This document shows, piece after piece, positions 1-7,921 of a DNA stretch of 9,411 bases. Under the pieces are notes generated by a model. The model saw only the letters and a list, made by a program, of their open reading frames with translations, was not told the origin of the DNA and did not search any database. A program made the position numbers and the translations under genes. The stretch covers positions 1-9,411 of the forward strand of contig JAATEZ010000208.1 of assembly GCA_015655485.1 (NCBI GenBank), written 5' to 3'. The stretch's first letter is position 1. Each line of letters begins with the position of its first letter. The DNA is from Lactobacillales bacterium. GTDB lineage: Bacteria > Bacillota > Bacilli > Lactobacillales > Vagococcaceae.

Positions 1-24
1 ATGTTTGAGAGGGGGATTTTATTG

Positions 25-928
25 ATGGAGGCATCCAGCAATGGGATAAAAAAAAGGAAAAAAAATTCTAATTGGACTAAATCAGCCACTCTATTATTAC
101 CGAGCGTTATTTTATTGTTAATTTTTTTTATAACGCCAATGCTTTTGACAATTGTTTTTTCATTTACGAATTTATCTTTAACAGGGAGCTCTGCTCAGAG
201 TTTGAAATTTATTGGTTTTCAGAATTTTGTAACCATGTTTAAGGACCCGGAATTAGCAAGTTCAATCTTTAAAACGATTATTTTTGTACTTTTTTCTGCA
301 GTAATCGGACAATGTTTTTTTGGTTTTTTTATTGCTTTTTTGATGCGAGGAAAAAGCAAAATGTTTAGAAGAGTTATTGGCTTAATTATTATAGCTGCAT
401 GGGTCACTCCTGAAGTGGTCGCATCTTTTTGTTGGGTTTCCTTTCTCAGTGATGGAGGCACCTTGAATAATATTTTTGGGGCTCTTCTGGGTACTAAACC
501 AATTGCGTGGCTTTATACTTTTCCAATGGTGAGTGTGATCATCGCAAATATTTGGCGAGGAACAGCCTTTTCAATGATGGTTTTTCAAACTGCTTTAGAT
601 GATATTCCCGTTGAAGTGGAAGAAGCGGCTATTATGGACGGAGCCGGCAGCTGGAAAGTTATTACTAAAATAACTATTCCAATGGTCAGTGGAACAATAG
701 CCACAAATGTGATGTTGGTGACATTACAGACTCTGGGCGTTTTCACGCTGATCTACAATGACCGGAGGCGGCCCGGGGGATCAGACTTCCACGTTACCAG
801 TTTATATGTATAAGCAAGCTTTTGTGAGCTACCAATTGGGCTATGGAACAGCGATTTCACTAGTGCTGCTGCTAATTGGCGCATTAGCCAGTTTACTATA
901 TATTAAAGTGCTAAAAGTGAAAGTGTGA
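25..928 (+). pseudogene. MalF-type sugar ABC transporter permease, frameshifted
   Basis: Inner-membrane subunit of a carbohydrate ABC importer, MalF/UgpA-like (binding-protein-dependent transport permease family). The N-terminal region has a basic stretch, then a first membrane segment (about residues 22-48 from the ATG at 25). Further hydrophobic segments follow, and the cytoplasmic EAA loop reads EEAAIMDGAGSWKVITKITI (about residues 199-218), which docks on the ATPase. The frame is interrupted near base 757. After CTGATCTAC the continuing frame ends at a TAA (811-813) with 18 aberrant residues. The normal family continuation (MTGGGPGDQTSTLPVYMYKQ, then a last membrane helix) reads from 758 in frame 2 to the TGA at 926-928. 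The simplest explanation is a 2-base loss or 1-base gain between TAC and ATG. I chose ATG 25 because GAGAGGGGG (7-15) sits at good Shine-Dalgarno spacing; an ATG at position 1 lies upstream in the same frame. The break could be a sequencing error. Confidence 0.85.
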
Positions 929-940
929 GGTGAAAAATTA

Positions 941-1768
941 ATGATTCTAAAACAAAATAAATTAATGACAGCTGTGCAATATATTATTTTAAGTGTCATA
1001 GCTCTTCTTTTCTTACTGCCATTATTATGGATGCTTCTGTCGTCGGTAGACTCTAATGCGATTCAGGCGATACAGCTGCCGGAACATCTGACTCTTTCAA
1101 ATTTTTCATCCGCTCTTTCTGATCCATCCATTCTAAAATCATTTGGTGTCGGGTTAATGATGTCCGTAACACAAGCTGTTATTGTTGTATTCGTTTGTAT
1201 TTTGGCAGCTTATCCTTTATCGCGTTATAAATTGCCATTTAAAAAACCATTTATGTTAACCATTTTATTTTTAACATCTTTACCGATGACAGCAGTTATA
1301 GTTCCAGTTTATCAAATGTTTTTGTATCTTAAGCTGCAAAACTCTTTGATTTCCACTACTCTGTTTTTAATATCAACAAGTTTGCCTTATGGGATTTGGA
1401 TGATGAAAAATTTTATGGACTCTGTTCCAGTTGAGTTGGAAGAAGCAGCTTGGATCGATGGATCTTCCGTTTGGCAAGGAATCAGGAAAGTAGTTACCCC
1501 GCTTATGCTCCCAGGAATCTTTACAGTTGGGATCTTTACATTTACTGGCAGTTGGGGAAACTTCTTTGTTCCTTTTATTTTAATTAGTTCACCTGAAAAA
1601 TTACCTGCTTCCGTCACTATTTTTCAGTATTTCGGAAATAATGGTTTAGTCAATTATGGAAATTTGGCAGCTTTCTCAATTTTATATACAATCCCTGTCG
1701 TAGTGCTTTATGCATTTTCACAAGCCTACATGTCCAAAGGCTTTAGTTTTGGTGGAGCAGTAAAATAA
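941..1768 (+). CDS. MalG-type sugar ABC transporter permease
   Basis: Second transmembrane subunit of the carbohydrate importer, MalG/UgpE-like, 275 aa, the usual length for the family. It has a short basic N-terminus and a first membrane helix at about residues 12-34. Other hydrophobic helices lie near 70-92, 104-125, 136-157, 190-215 and 242-262. The EAA loop EEAAWIDGSSVWQGIRKVVT (about 167-186) carries the conserved EAA...DG core that contacts the ATPase, and the C-terminus is short, as in MalG. The ATG at 941 follows a GAGGTGA ribosome binding site that overlaps the TGA of the preceding permease, leaving a gap of only 12 bases, so the two genes are co-transcribed and probably translationally coupled. 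The preceding permease is frameshifted, so this subunit may lack its partner. The substrate is not readable from this protein; the mannosidase next door suggests mannosides. No ATPase gene is in view; such importers often share an MsmK/MsmX-type ATPase encoded elsewhere. Confidence 0.93.
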   Translation: MILKQNKLMTAVQYIILSVIALLFLLPLLWMLLSSVDSNAIQAIQLPEHLTLSNFSSALSDPSILKSFGVGLMMSVTQAVIVVFVCILAAYPLSRYKLPFKKPFMLTILFLTSLPMTAVIVPVYQMFLYLKLQNSLISTTLFLISTSLPYGIWMMKNFMDSVPVELEEAAWIDGSSVWQGIRKVVTPLMLPGIFTVGIFTFTGSWGNFFVPFILISSPEKLPASVTIFQYFGNNGLVNYGNLAAFSILYTIPVVVLYAFSQAYMSKGFSFGGAVK

Positions 1769-1792
1769 AATTAAAAAAAGGAGAATTTGAGT

Positions 1793-4700
1793 ATGTTCAG
1801 CAAAGAAAAAATGGATCAGCAAATTTCTTACTTCACTGCTTATCGTTACTCACAGTTGAAATCAGTAGAATCATTACAAATGTGGTATGATACCCGAGCA
1901 GATCAAAAAAATATTCCAAAGGAAGTTCAATGGGAAGATACCGAAACAGGGGCTTGTTGGGGTGGGCGAGATGAGTATTTTTGGCTTAAGTTTGATATTC
2001 AATTTCCAACGATCGATCCTGATCAGCAGTATTTGCTTTTTTTCGATATTGGCAGAACAGGAATTGGAAATAATTCCGGTTTTGAAGCCCAGCTGTATAT
2101 CGATGAATTTCCATACCAAGCAGTAGATTCCAACCATCAAGAAGTTTTTTTCAATGACGACTTTTCAAATCGGCTAAAGACAGTTTTTATTAAATTATGG
2201 ACAGGTTTGGAAGGAGGGGGTCCTCCTGTTGCTCAACATTATACACTGAATATGATTGAACAGGGCTTTTTAAACCAAGAAGTAGATGATTTGATTTTTT
2301 ATTTGATTAATATTGAAGGAACTATTCTTGAATTAAGTGATGATGATCCTCTCAAATATGAGTATATTGAGCTTATCGAAAATAATTTAAAAAATTTTTA
2401 CTGGGCGGATATCACAGAAGACACAATGATAGAGCAATCAAAAAATTTTTTAAATGCAATTCATCAGTTTACAAAGAGGCATGCAAATCAAAAAAAAGGG
2501 TATAATATTGCGGCTGTGGGCCACACACATATTGATGTCGCCTGGTTGTGGAGGTTAAAGCACACTCGTGAGAAAATCAGTCGTTCATTTTCTACCGTAT
2601 TAAGGTTGATGGAGCAGCATCCAGAATATCTTTTCTTTCAGAGTACACCACAGGATTATGAGTTTTTGTCTGAAGATTATCCCCAACTTTTCAAACAGAT
2701 TCAACAAAAGGTAATTGAGAAACGCTGGGAGCCGGACGGTGGTATGTGGGTTGAGCCGGATACCAATATTCCTTCCGGAGAGTCGCTGACTCGACAGTTT
2801 TTATACGGCAATGAATATTTTGAAAAGCATTTCGATGAGAAACAGTCAGTCCTCTGGTTGCCGGATGTATTTGGCTATTCATGGGCATTACCGCAGATTT
2901 TAGCTGGCTTTAATATCCATAACTTCATGACAACTAAAATCAGCTGGAACGATACTAACCGGATGCCTCATGATACCTTTGTATGGAAAGGCATGGATGG
3001 AACGAAAGTGTTAACTCATTTTATAACGACGATCGATGCCCAAAGCGATTACTACGATTCAAAAAATTGGATGTACACTTATAATGGTGAAATAACGCCT
3101 CATACTGTTTTAGGCACCTATCATGTATATGCTGATAAACAATTGAATAACGATCTCTTACTAGCCTATGGATACGGAGACGGCGGCGGAGGCCCTACGC
3201 GGACGATGTTGAAAAACATTGAAATAATTAACGAGCTGCCCGGATTGCCTACTATCAAAAATACACGGGTGGATGATTATTTTGAAAAACTGAATCAGAG
3301 ATTAATCAATAATCGGCTCAAGCCTTCTGAATGGGATGGAGAGTTATACCTGGAGTTTCACCGCGGAACGTATACTTCACAAGCTCGTGTGAAAAAAGAA
3401 AATCGTCAACTGGAATTTTTGATGAGAGAATTGGAAATGAATTATGTATCTGGTATGATTTATGAGAATATTTCCTATCCAGACGCTGAGATTAAGGGAA
3501 TTTGGAAAAATATTTTACGAAATCAGTTCCATGATATCATTCCAGGGTCATCTATCCATGAAGTATATGAAGATAATAAAAAAGAATATCAAAGAGCCTT
3601 TCAACAAATTCAAAAATTGTCGGACGATTTGCGTCATAAAACTTTTAAAAAAGCTGATGGCGGATACACCATTGTCAATTCATTGGCATGGAATCGCTCA
3701 GAGCTTGTTCACATTAAACGACCTGAAGAGGAAGGATATTTTGTAGATGAAGCCGGCAATATTTTGAGATCTGTCAAAGAAGATTCTGAATACGTTGTAG
3801 TTGTTCCAGATATTCCGGCATTAGGATCGAAGCGATTGGAATTTCGAACAGGTAAAAGCTTAAAAGTTTACTCAGTTCTCAGTCAACTCAACTCTCAGAA
3901 AATCGAGTCAAACTATTATTTGCTTGAATGGAATGAAGCCGGTCAGCTCACTCGGCTGTATGATAAAACATTAAGAAAAGAACTGCTTACGATCAATGGA
4001 AAAGGAAACTATTTCGAAATATATGAAGATCGTCCTTTAGAGTATGATAACTGGAACATTGATGGAGATTACCCGAATAAAAAAAGAACGCTTAAAGCGG
4101 AACAAATAATAATCAAGAAGAATAATGACCTATTTACTTCTGTTGAAATGCACTATCGTTTCGGAAAATCAGCGATCACTCAGCTGATTACCTTATATCG
4201 TGACAAAAGGAGAATTGATTTTAAAACACACATTGACTGGCATGAACATCAAGAACTGCTTCGTGTCTACTTTGATACTTCTGTCCATTCTGAAGAAGCT
4301 ACTTACGATATTCAGTATGGAAACGTCAAACGTCAAACCAATAATAATACTTCCTGGGAAATGGCAAAGTTTGAAACAGTTGCTCATAAGTGGGCGGACC
4401 TATCGGAACGTTCCTATGGAATTGCACTTCTGAATGATTCTAAATATGGCTATAGCATCAAAAATAATCTACTTTCACTTACTTTACTAAAAAGCGGAAT
4501 TTTTCCGGATACATCTGCAGATGAAGGTGAACATGATTTTGTTTATAGCCTGCTTTCCCATAAAGGAGATTTTATAGAGGGGATGGTGGAAGCAAAAGCT
4601 TGGGAAATAAATAATCCTGTTAAAACTGTTGAAGGGTTGAAGAATGAACAAGAGAAATGTTTATTTACTTTCGCTTCCGAAATACCAGTAGTAGTGGACG

Positions 4701-4921
4701 CGATCAAGAAAAGCGAGAACGGATCAGGAGTTATCCTTAGATTTCATGATTATTCTGGCGGAAGTTTAAACGTTAGAGTCAAAGCACAATTTGATTACCA
4801 ATATTCTGAATGGGTAAACTTGAATGAAGAGCCCTTGAATAAATTAGCAGAAAATGAAACTGGTGAAATTTCACTTGATTTAAAACCGTATCAGATCATA
4901 ACACTTCATTTTCATCAATAA
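1793..4921 (+). CDS. Cytosolic GH38 alpha-mannosidase (Ams1/MAN2C1-like class)
   Basis: Glycoside hydrolase family 38, a retaining, metal-dependent exo-alpha-mannosidase that releases mannose from oligosaccharides. The product is 1042 aa, longer than MngB-type enzymes and similar to yeast Ams1 and mammalian MAN2C1. Approximate layout: N-terminal beta domain 1-220, catalytic barrel 236-505, helical domain 510-605, then C-terminal beta domains to the end. By family alignment from memory, the zinc ligands are His246 and Asp248 in GHTHIDVAWLW, Asp358 in WLPDVFGYS (also the nucleophile) and His580 in RNQFHDIIPGSS. Other conserved blocks are EPDGGMWVEPDTN (313-325) and YGYGDGGGGPT (459-469). There is no signal peptide, so it acts in the cytoplasm on imported sugars. 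The ATG at 1793 is preferred over the in-frame TTG at 1787 because AAAGGAG (1777-1783) is spaced 9 bases from the ATG but only 3 from the TTG. It follows the MalG-type permease by 24 bases, so it is the last gene of the operon. Linkage specificity cannot be told from sequence. Confidence 0.95.
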   Translation: MFSKEKMDQQISYFTAYRYSQLKSVESLQMWYDTRADQKNIPKEVQWEDTETGACWGGRDEYFWLKFDIQFPTIDPDQQYLLFFDIGRTGIGNNSGFEAQLYIDEFPYQAVDSNHQEVFFNDDFSNRLKTVFIKLWTGLEGGGPPVAQHYTLNMIEQGFLNQEVDDLIFYLINIEGTILELSDDDPLKYEYIELIENNLKNFYWADITEDTMIEQSKNFLNAIHQFTKRHANQKKGYNIAAVGHTHIDVAWLWRLKHTREKISRSFSTVLRLMEQHPEYLFFQSTPQDYEFLSEDYPQLFKQIQQKVIEKRWEPDGGMWVEPDTNIPSGESLTRQFLYGNEYFEKHFDEKQSVLWLPDVFGYSWALPQILAGFNIHNFMTTKISWNDTNRMPHDTFVWKGMDGTKVLTHFITTIDAQSDYYDSKNWMYTYNGEITPHTVLGTYHVYADKQLNNDLLLAYGYGDGGGGPTRTMLKNIEIINELPGLPTIKNTRVDDYFEKLNQRLINNRLKPSEWDGELYLEFHRGTYTSQARVKKENRQLEFLMRELEMNYVSGMIYENISYPDAEIKGIWKNILRNQFHDIIPGSSIHEVYEDNKKEYQRAFQQIQKLSDDLRHKTFKKADGGYTIVNSLAWNRSELVHIKRPEEEGYFVDEAGNILRSVKEDSEYVVVVPDIPALGSKRLEFRTGKSLKVYSVLSQLNSQKIESNYYLLEWNEAGQLTRLYDKTLRKELLTINGKGNYFEIYEDRPLEYDNWNIDGDYPNKKRTLKAEQIIIKKNNDLFTSVEMHYRFGKSAITQLITLYRDKRRIDFKTHIDWHEHQELLRVYFDTSVHSEEATYDIQYGNVKRQTNNNTSWEMAKFETVAHKWADLSERSYGIALLNDSKYGYSIKNNLLSLTLLKSGIFPDTSADEGEHDFVYSLLSHKGDFIEGMVEAKAWEINNPVKTVEGLKNEQEKCLFTFASEIPVVVDAIKKSENGSGVILRFHDYSGGSLNVRVKAQFDYQYSEWVNLNEEPLNKLAENETGEISLDLKPYQIITLHFHQ

Positions 4922-4923
4922 GA

Positions 4924-5163
4924 TCAATTTTCAACTCGATTTTTACATTTGTATAATTTTCTTGCGAAAGTAAGACAGCATTTTTTTAGGAAACAAATCA
5001 GCTCAGTTGTCAAAAAAACTAGACAGGAGTTTAGAAAAGGATATTCTTGTTTTGTCATTGCGACTAACTCAAAAGTTTTCTTTTTAGCCAAAATCATATA
5101 AGTATCAATTTTAAAATCCTGTGAAATAACTATCGGCCTTTGCCAGATAGGAATAATAGAATT
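4924..5163 (-). other. Open, protein-like stretch, possible gene remnant
   Basis: On the minus strand, 79 codons are open between a TAA (5164-5166) and a TGA (4924-4926). The first half reads like ordinary protein (for example IDTYMILAKKKTFELVAMTK). The only ATG near the front (5095-5097) would give 57 aa and has no ribosome binding site at proper spacing, and the terminator hairpin lies just upstream. The second half is cysteine-rich and less convincing. I do not recognise a family. It may be a decayed gene or chance. Confidence 0.2.
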
Positions 5164-5203
5164 TTATAAGAACAAGGTTGGTTCAAAATTGTTCAGCTTC
5201 AAG

Positions 5204-5266
5204 AAAAAGATAAAACTATTCCCAAAAAAGGAGAAGCTTTTTTCTGGGTAGTTTTATCTTTTTTCT
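5204..5266. terminator. Bidirectional intrinsic terminator
   Basis: A 15-bp perfect stem (AAAAAGATAAAACTA at 5204-5218 with its complement at 5249-5263) continues inward through CCC/GGG and A6/T6 pairing with small bulges. It is followed by a T-rich tail on both strands (TCTTTTTTCT on +, TCTTTTTCTT on -). It is well placed to end transcription of the mannosidase operon from the left and the ABC exporter operon from the right. Confidence 0.8.
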
Positions 5267-5280
5267 AGGAAGTTGCTTTT

Positions 5281-5340
5281 GACCCGCCGTTTATTCGTGT
5301 TTAAGGCTGTCTGCAAATTTACGTTGATAAATGGGCGGTC
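5281..5340. repeat. Imperfect inverted repeat with an alternative pairing
   Basis: GACCCGCCGTTTAT (5281-5294) pairs with ATAAATGGGCGGTC (5327-5340), apart from two adjacent mismatches and a G-T wobble. The pairing can extend inward through CGT (5296-5298) and ACG (5321-5323). A second pairing, AGGCTG (5304-5309) with CAGCCT (5340-5345), crosses the first and would be mutually exclusive with it. No T-run directly follows the main stem, so it is not a classical terminator. The function is unknown. Confidence 0.45.
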
Positions 5341-5374
5341 AGCCTCTATTTTTATAGGAACTTCTTAAACTTTT

Positions 5375-5524
5375 TTAAAGCTCTCTGATGCTTTTTTCCT
5401 CTTTAATGATCTGGATTGAAGGGAATTCCGGATGAAAAAGCGTTTTGTCTGTGAAATGAATGGAGTCTGAAAATTTTTGTATTGACCTAAAGTTTGTCCC
5501 AAAAATTTTTTTGGTAATGGTGTC
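5375..5524 (-). other. Start-less protein-like open stretch after the ABC permease
   Basis: On the minus strand this frame overlaps the last codons of the ABC permease and runs to a TAA at 5375-5377. It reads in part FTDKTLFHPEFPSIQIIKEE, which looks like real protein. It has no ATG, GTG or TTG start, and an adjacent frame continues with a lysine-rich end (ALKKFKKFL). It could be a decayed small gene once downstream in the exporter operon. I do not recognise a family. Confidence 0.2.
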
Positions 5525-7088
5525 TCATTATGAAAAAAATAAAAATTAAAAGAAACAAAATGAGAATACTGATCATCAAACTAATGAAAGCCGAAACAAA
5601 AGAAATAATCAGAGAAAGCAGCCCAATCGCGATTCCGCCAATGAAGAGAGTTGCGAAAAGAGAGAGAAATATCATGAAATTTCCGTTTCCGCGACTAAAA
5701 AGTTGAGTAACGTTCGTCCAGTTTAAGTTAAGCAGCCGATAATCCCGATAAAAATAATACATACTGGTCACGATGCTGCCGCCAATGTGGCCAATCATCA
5801 GAAAAGGCCAAAGAGCAAGCGGCAGATGCGAGAAGAATGAAAGAGCCAGAAGAAGGAGACTGCTCAAGGTGATTTGTATAAAAATTGAAAATTGGAATTT
5901 TTTCGTTAAATAATATTTCATACTAAGCGGCAGGGATCTAAAGAATAGAAAATTTGCGCGATCTAAAGAAATTATCGAACTGACTAAAGAATTTGGATTT
6001 ATTGTCATGTTGGCTAGGACGATTCCAACTAAAAATAAAACCATCCAAAATTTTAAGGGAACAAAACTTAGTGAAAAAGAACGGTTAAAAATCATAGGGA
6101 AAAGCATGAGTATTGGCATTAAAACAGTGGATGAAATAAATTGTGTCAGTAAGGTCGGATTTTTGATAAGTTTTAAATGATAGCGGAAAAGTTGTCGATC
6201 CAAGCCTTCATCTGGAATTTCAGTGCGCCTCTTTTGAGAGACTGTGTGCAGTGATTGACTGCCGGAGCCGACAGATGCATTGTACAGATTTGGGATGACC
6301 CAGTATCTGATCAAAGAAAAAAGCACAAATAATAAAATCAATAGAGCAAGGATCGTCATCAAACTCGATAGGGTCAAGGGGGAATGTAAAACATGAAAAA
6401 AAGGCAACAAGGGAAGAAACACTGCCTGATCGGCTAGTTTTTGGCCAGTGTCATAGACACTTTCTTGTTTTGTATTTAAATAGAAAATTCCCAGTACCAT
6501 TCCCACAGTCGGGATCAAAAGCAGTAAAGTCGTAATGATACTTTTATGACGAGAAAATAGTTTAGTTTTAGTCAGACCGGCAACAATTAAAGTGGTTACT
6601 TCAAGAATCAAAAGAAAAATACAGAAAAATAGTAAAAGACTAAGCAAAATTTCTGCTAGGAGGTTGTTATCACTCTTGATCCCCATCAAAAGAAACAGGA
6701 CGAGTATGGGTAAAAGGTAAGGCAAGGTCGTTAAACTGATAGACAAAAATTTGGAGAAAAAAACATCGTTCTGATGAAAGGGCAAGGGTAAATAATTATC
6801 GAGATCATTACTATCATAAAAAACATTATATAAACTGGATATGCTCTGTGAAAAAGAAAGGATAGTAAAAATTCCAATATAAAAAGTAAAGTAGCCAGGA
6901 TAATTAGGAAAATCGATTGAGACCATCATCAGGCCATAGAGCAGCATAAAAATGATTCCAAGGAATAGATACTCAAACAGGATTTTAGAAACGATCCTGC
7001 CGCCCTTTTTTCTCAATTTTTTAGTCAAGGAAGGATTTGTATACAATAAATTGACTTTAAAAAGTTCACGGATATGCGATTTATTCAT
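5487..7088 (-). CDS. ABC exporter membrane subunit (large polytopic permease)
   Basis: A 533-aa very hydrophobic protein, the membrane partner of the ATPase encoded just upstream. A basic cytoplasmic N-terminus (NPSLTKKLRKKGG, about 18-30) is followed by about a dozen candidate membrane segments, including roughly 36-58, 66-88, 116-136, 144-172, 184-204, 242-265, 315-335, 346-366, 400-420, 424-445, 470-500 and 502-521. A soluble linker lies near 270-312. A short motif recurs in both halves: NYLPLPFHQNDVFFSKF (98-114) and FFRSLPLSMKYYLTKKF (382-398), suggesting an internal two-fold arrangement. Length and pattern fit a putative ABC-2-like exporter permease family (possibly Pfam ABC_tran_2), not the shorter EcsB; the family assignment is tentative and the substrate unknown. 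The ATG overlaps the ATPase stop codon (ATGA, 7085-7088) and is preceded by GGAG, so translation is coupled. Confidence 0.88.
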   Translation of the reverse strand: MNKSHIRELFKVNLLYTNPSLTKKLRKKGGRIVSKILFEYLFLGIIFMLLYGLMMVSIDFPNYPGYFTFYIGIFTILSFSQSISSLYNVFYDSNDLDNYLPLPFHQNDVFFSKFLSISLTTLPYLLPILVLFLLMGIKSDNNLLAEILLSLLLFFCIFLLILEVTTLIVAGLTKTKLFSRHKSIITTLLLLIPTVGMVLGIFYLNTKQESVYDTGQKLADQAVFLPLLPFFHVLHSPLTLSSLMTILALLILLFVLFSLIRYWVIPNLYNASVGSGSQSLHTVSQKRRTEIPDEGLDRQLFRYHLKLIKNPTLLTQFISSTVLMPILMLFPMIFNRSFSLSFVPLKFWMVLFLVGIVLANMTINPNSLVSSIISLDRANFLFFRSLPLSMKYYLTKKFQFSIFIQITLSSLLLLALSFFSHLPLALWPFLMIGHIGGSIVTSMYYFYRDYRLLNLNWTNVTQLFSRGNGNFMIFLSLFATLFIGGIAIGLLSLIISFVSAFISLMISILILFLLIFIFFIMRHHYQKNFWDKL

Positions 7089-7843
7089 GGGCGTTTCTCC
7101 GAAAGAATTGTGCCGAAGTTTTCTGAATTTCTGCCAGCCATGCTCAAGTATATCTCTTCTAATGATTCATTTGGATGTTTTTCTAAAAGTTGAGTCACTG
7201 AACCGTTATAGATCAATTCTCCTTTTTTCAGAATAGCAAGATCATCACAAAGCTGCTGAGCCGTATCCAGAACATGTGTAGAAAAAATCACTGTCTTTCC
7301 CTTAACCACATGAGCTTTCATCAGTTCTTTTAAATCATAAGCCGCCTGAGGATCCAATCCTTGCAAAGGTTCATCCAGTACCCAGATGTCCGGATCAGAC
7401 AAAAGAGCGCCAATAAGAATTGCTTTTTGGCGCATTCCGTGGGAGAAACCATCTAACTCATTATCCCTCTGATCTTGCATATCAAATAAGTCAGTCAGTT
7501 GATTCAGTTGTTTTCTTTTTTGCTCTTCGGATAAGTCAAAGGCGGCCGCGATCAGAGCCCAGTATTCATTTGCGGTCAATTGCAGGAACATATCTGGAGT
7601 ATCAGGAACATATCCGATGCGTCTCTTGATTTCTACGCGATGAGTCTTAAGTGATTGACCATCAATAATGATCTCGCCATCTGTGGGTTGAACAATACTT
7701 ACTAAACTTTTTATGGCGGTGGATTTTCCTGCGCCGTTATGGCCCAAAAAGCCGAAAATGGAGCCAGATTTTATGGTCAAAGATAAATCTTTTAAAGCGG
7801 CAGTTTCCCCATATATTTTCTTTACGTGTTGAAATTCGATCAT
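7085..7843 (-). CDS. ABC exporter ATP-binding subunit
   Basis: A 252-aa cytoplasmic nucleotide-binding subunit that powers the polytopic permease encoded directly downstream. Visible motifs are Walker A GHNGAGKST (34-42), Q-loop region GYVPDTPDMF (77-86) with Asp where Gln is usual, ABC signature FSHGM (133-137) in place of LSGGQ, Walker B IWVLDEP (153-159), D-loop GLDP (162-165) and H-loop His190 in FSTHVLD. Similar signature and Q-loop variants occur in EcsA/YtrB-type exporter ATPases, so it should be active. The start is the ATG at 7841-7843, because AAGGAGG (7851-7857) stands 7 bases upstream; an in-frame ATG at 7948 would add 35 residues that match no ABC domain and lies upstream of the ribosome binding site. 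The stop overlaps the permease start by 4 bases. The export substrate cannot be told. Confidence 0.95.
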   Translation of the reverse strand: MIEFQHVKKIYGETAALKDLSLTIKSGSIFGFLGHNGAGKSTAIKSLVSIVQPTDGEIIIDGQSLKTHRVEIKRRIGYVPDTPDMFLQLTANEYWALIAAAFDLSEEQKRKQLNQLTDLFDMQDQRDNELDGFSHGMRQKAILIGALLSDPDIWVLDEPLQGLDPQAAYDLKELMKAHVVKGKTVIFSTHVLDTAQQLCDDLAILKKGELIYNGSVTQLLEKHPNESLEEIYLSMAGRNSENFGTILSEKRP

Positions 7844-7921
7844 GGATATCCCTCCTTGAGTCAGTTCATCTGTTTTTTGTTTTTGAGAAAAATTAAATTG
7901 ATTTATACGATCACTATCAAG

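Larger units (their letters stand above)
4922..5486. other. Convergent intergenic region, 565 bases, no convincing gene
   Basis: This lies between the 3' end of the mannosidase operon and the 3' end of the ABC exporter operon. It contains a strong bidirectional terminator (5204-5266) and an imperfect inverted repeat (5281-5340). It also holds a small interrupted hairpin (5130-5150: CTATC GGC / GCC A GATAG), and two minus-strand open stretches (4924-5163 and 5375-5524) that lack good starts and ribosome binding sites. The distance from either stop codon to the terminator (about 280 and 220 bases) is long for this kind of genome, which leaves room for a lost gene or a 3'-UTR RNA. I see no tRNA, riboswitch or insertion sequence. 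Confidence 0.7.

Noticed and set aside
1..24. ATG at base 1 as the start of the first permease
   Set aside because: The purine-rich GAGAGGGGG at 7-15 is properly placed for ATG 25, and sequence upstream of base 1 is not available to support the earlier start.
745..765. Programmed ribosomal frameshift in the MalF-type permease
   Set aside because: There is no slippery heptamer or clear downstream structure, and MalF-type permeases are not known to use frameshifting.
4960..4987. Small hairpin (TCTTGC-GAAA-GTAAGA) followed by a T7 run just after the mannosidase gene
   Set aside because: Five bases separate the stem from the T-run and the stem is weak, so it is not a convincing terminator; the hairpin at 5204-5266 is far stronger.
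5372..5397. AAAGC...GCTTT hairpin with a T-run on the + strand
   Set aside because: Only five base pairs, and there is no + strand gene left to terminate there.
5432..5448. Catabolite-response-element-like TGAAAAAGCGTTTTG
   Set aside because: The spacing is one base too long for the cre consensus and it lies between convergent gene ends, away from any promoter.
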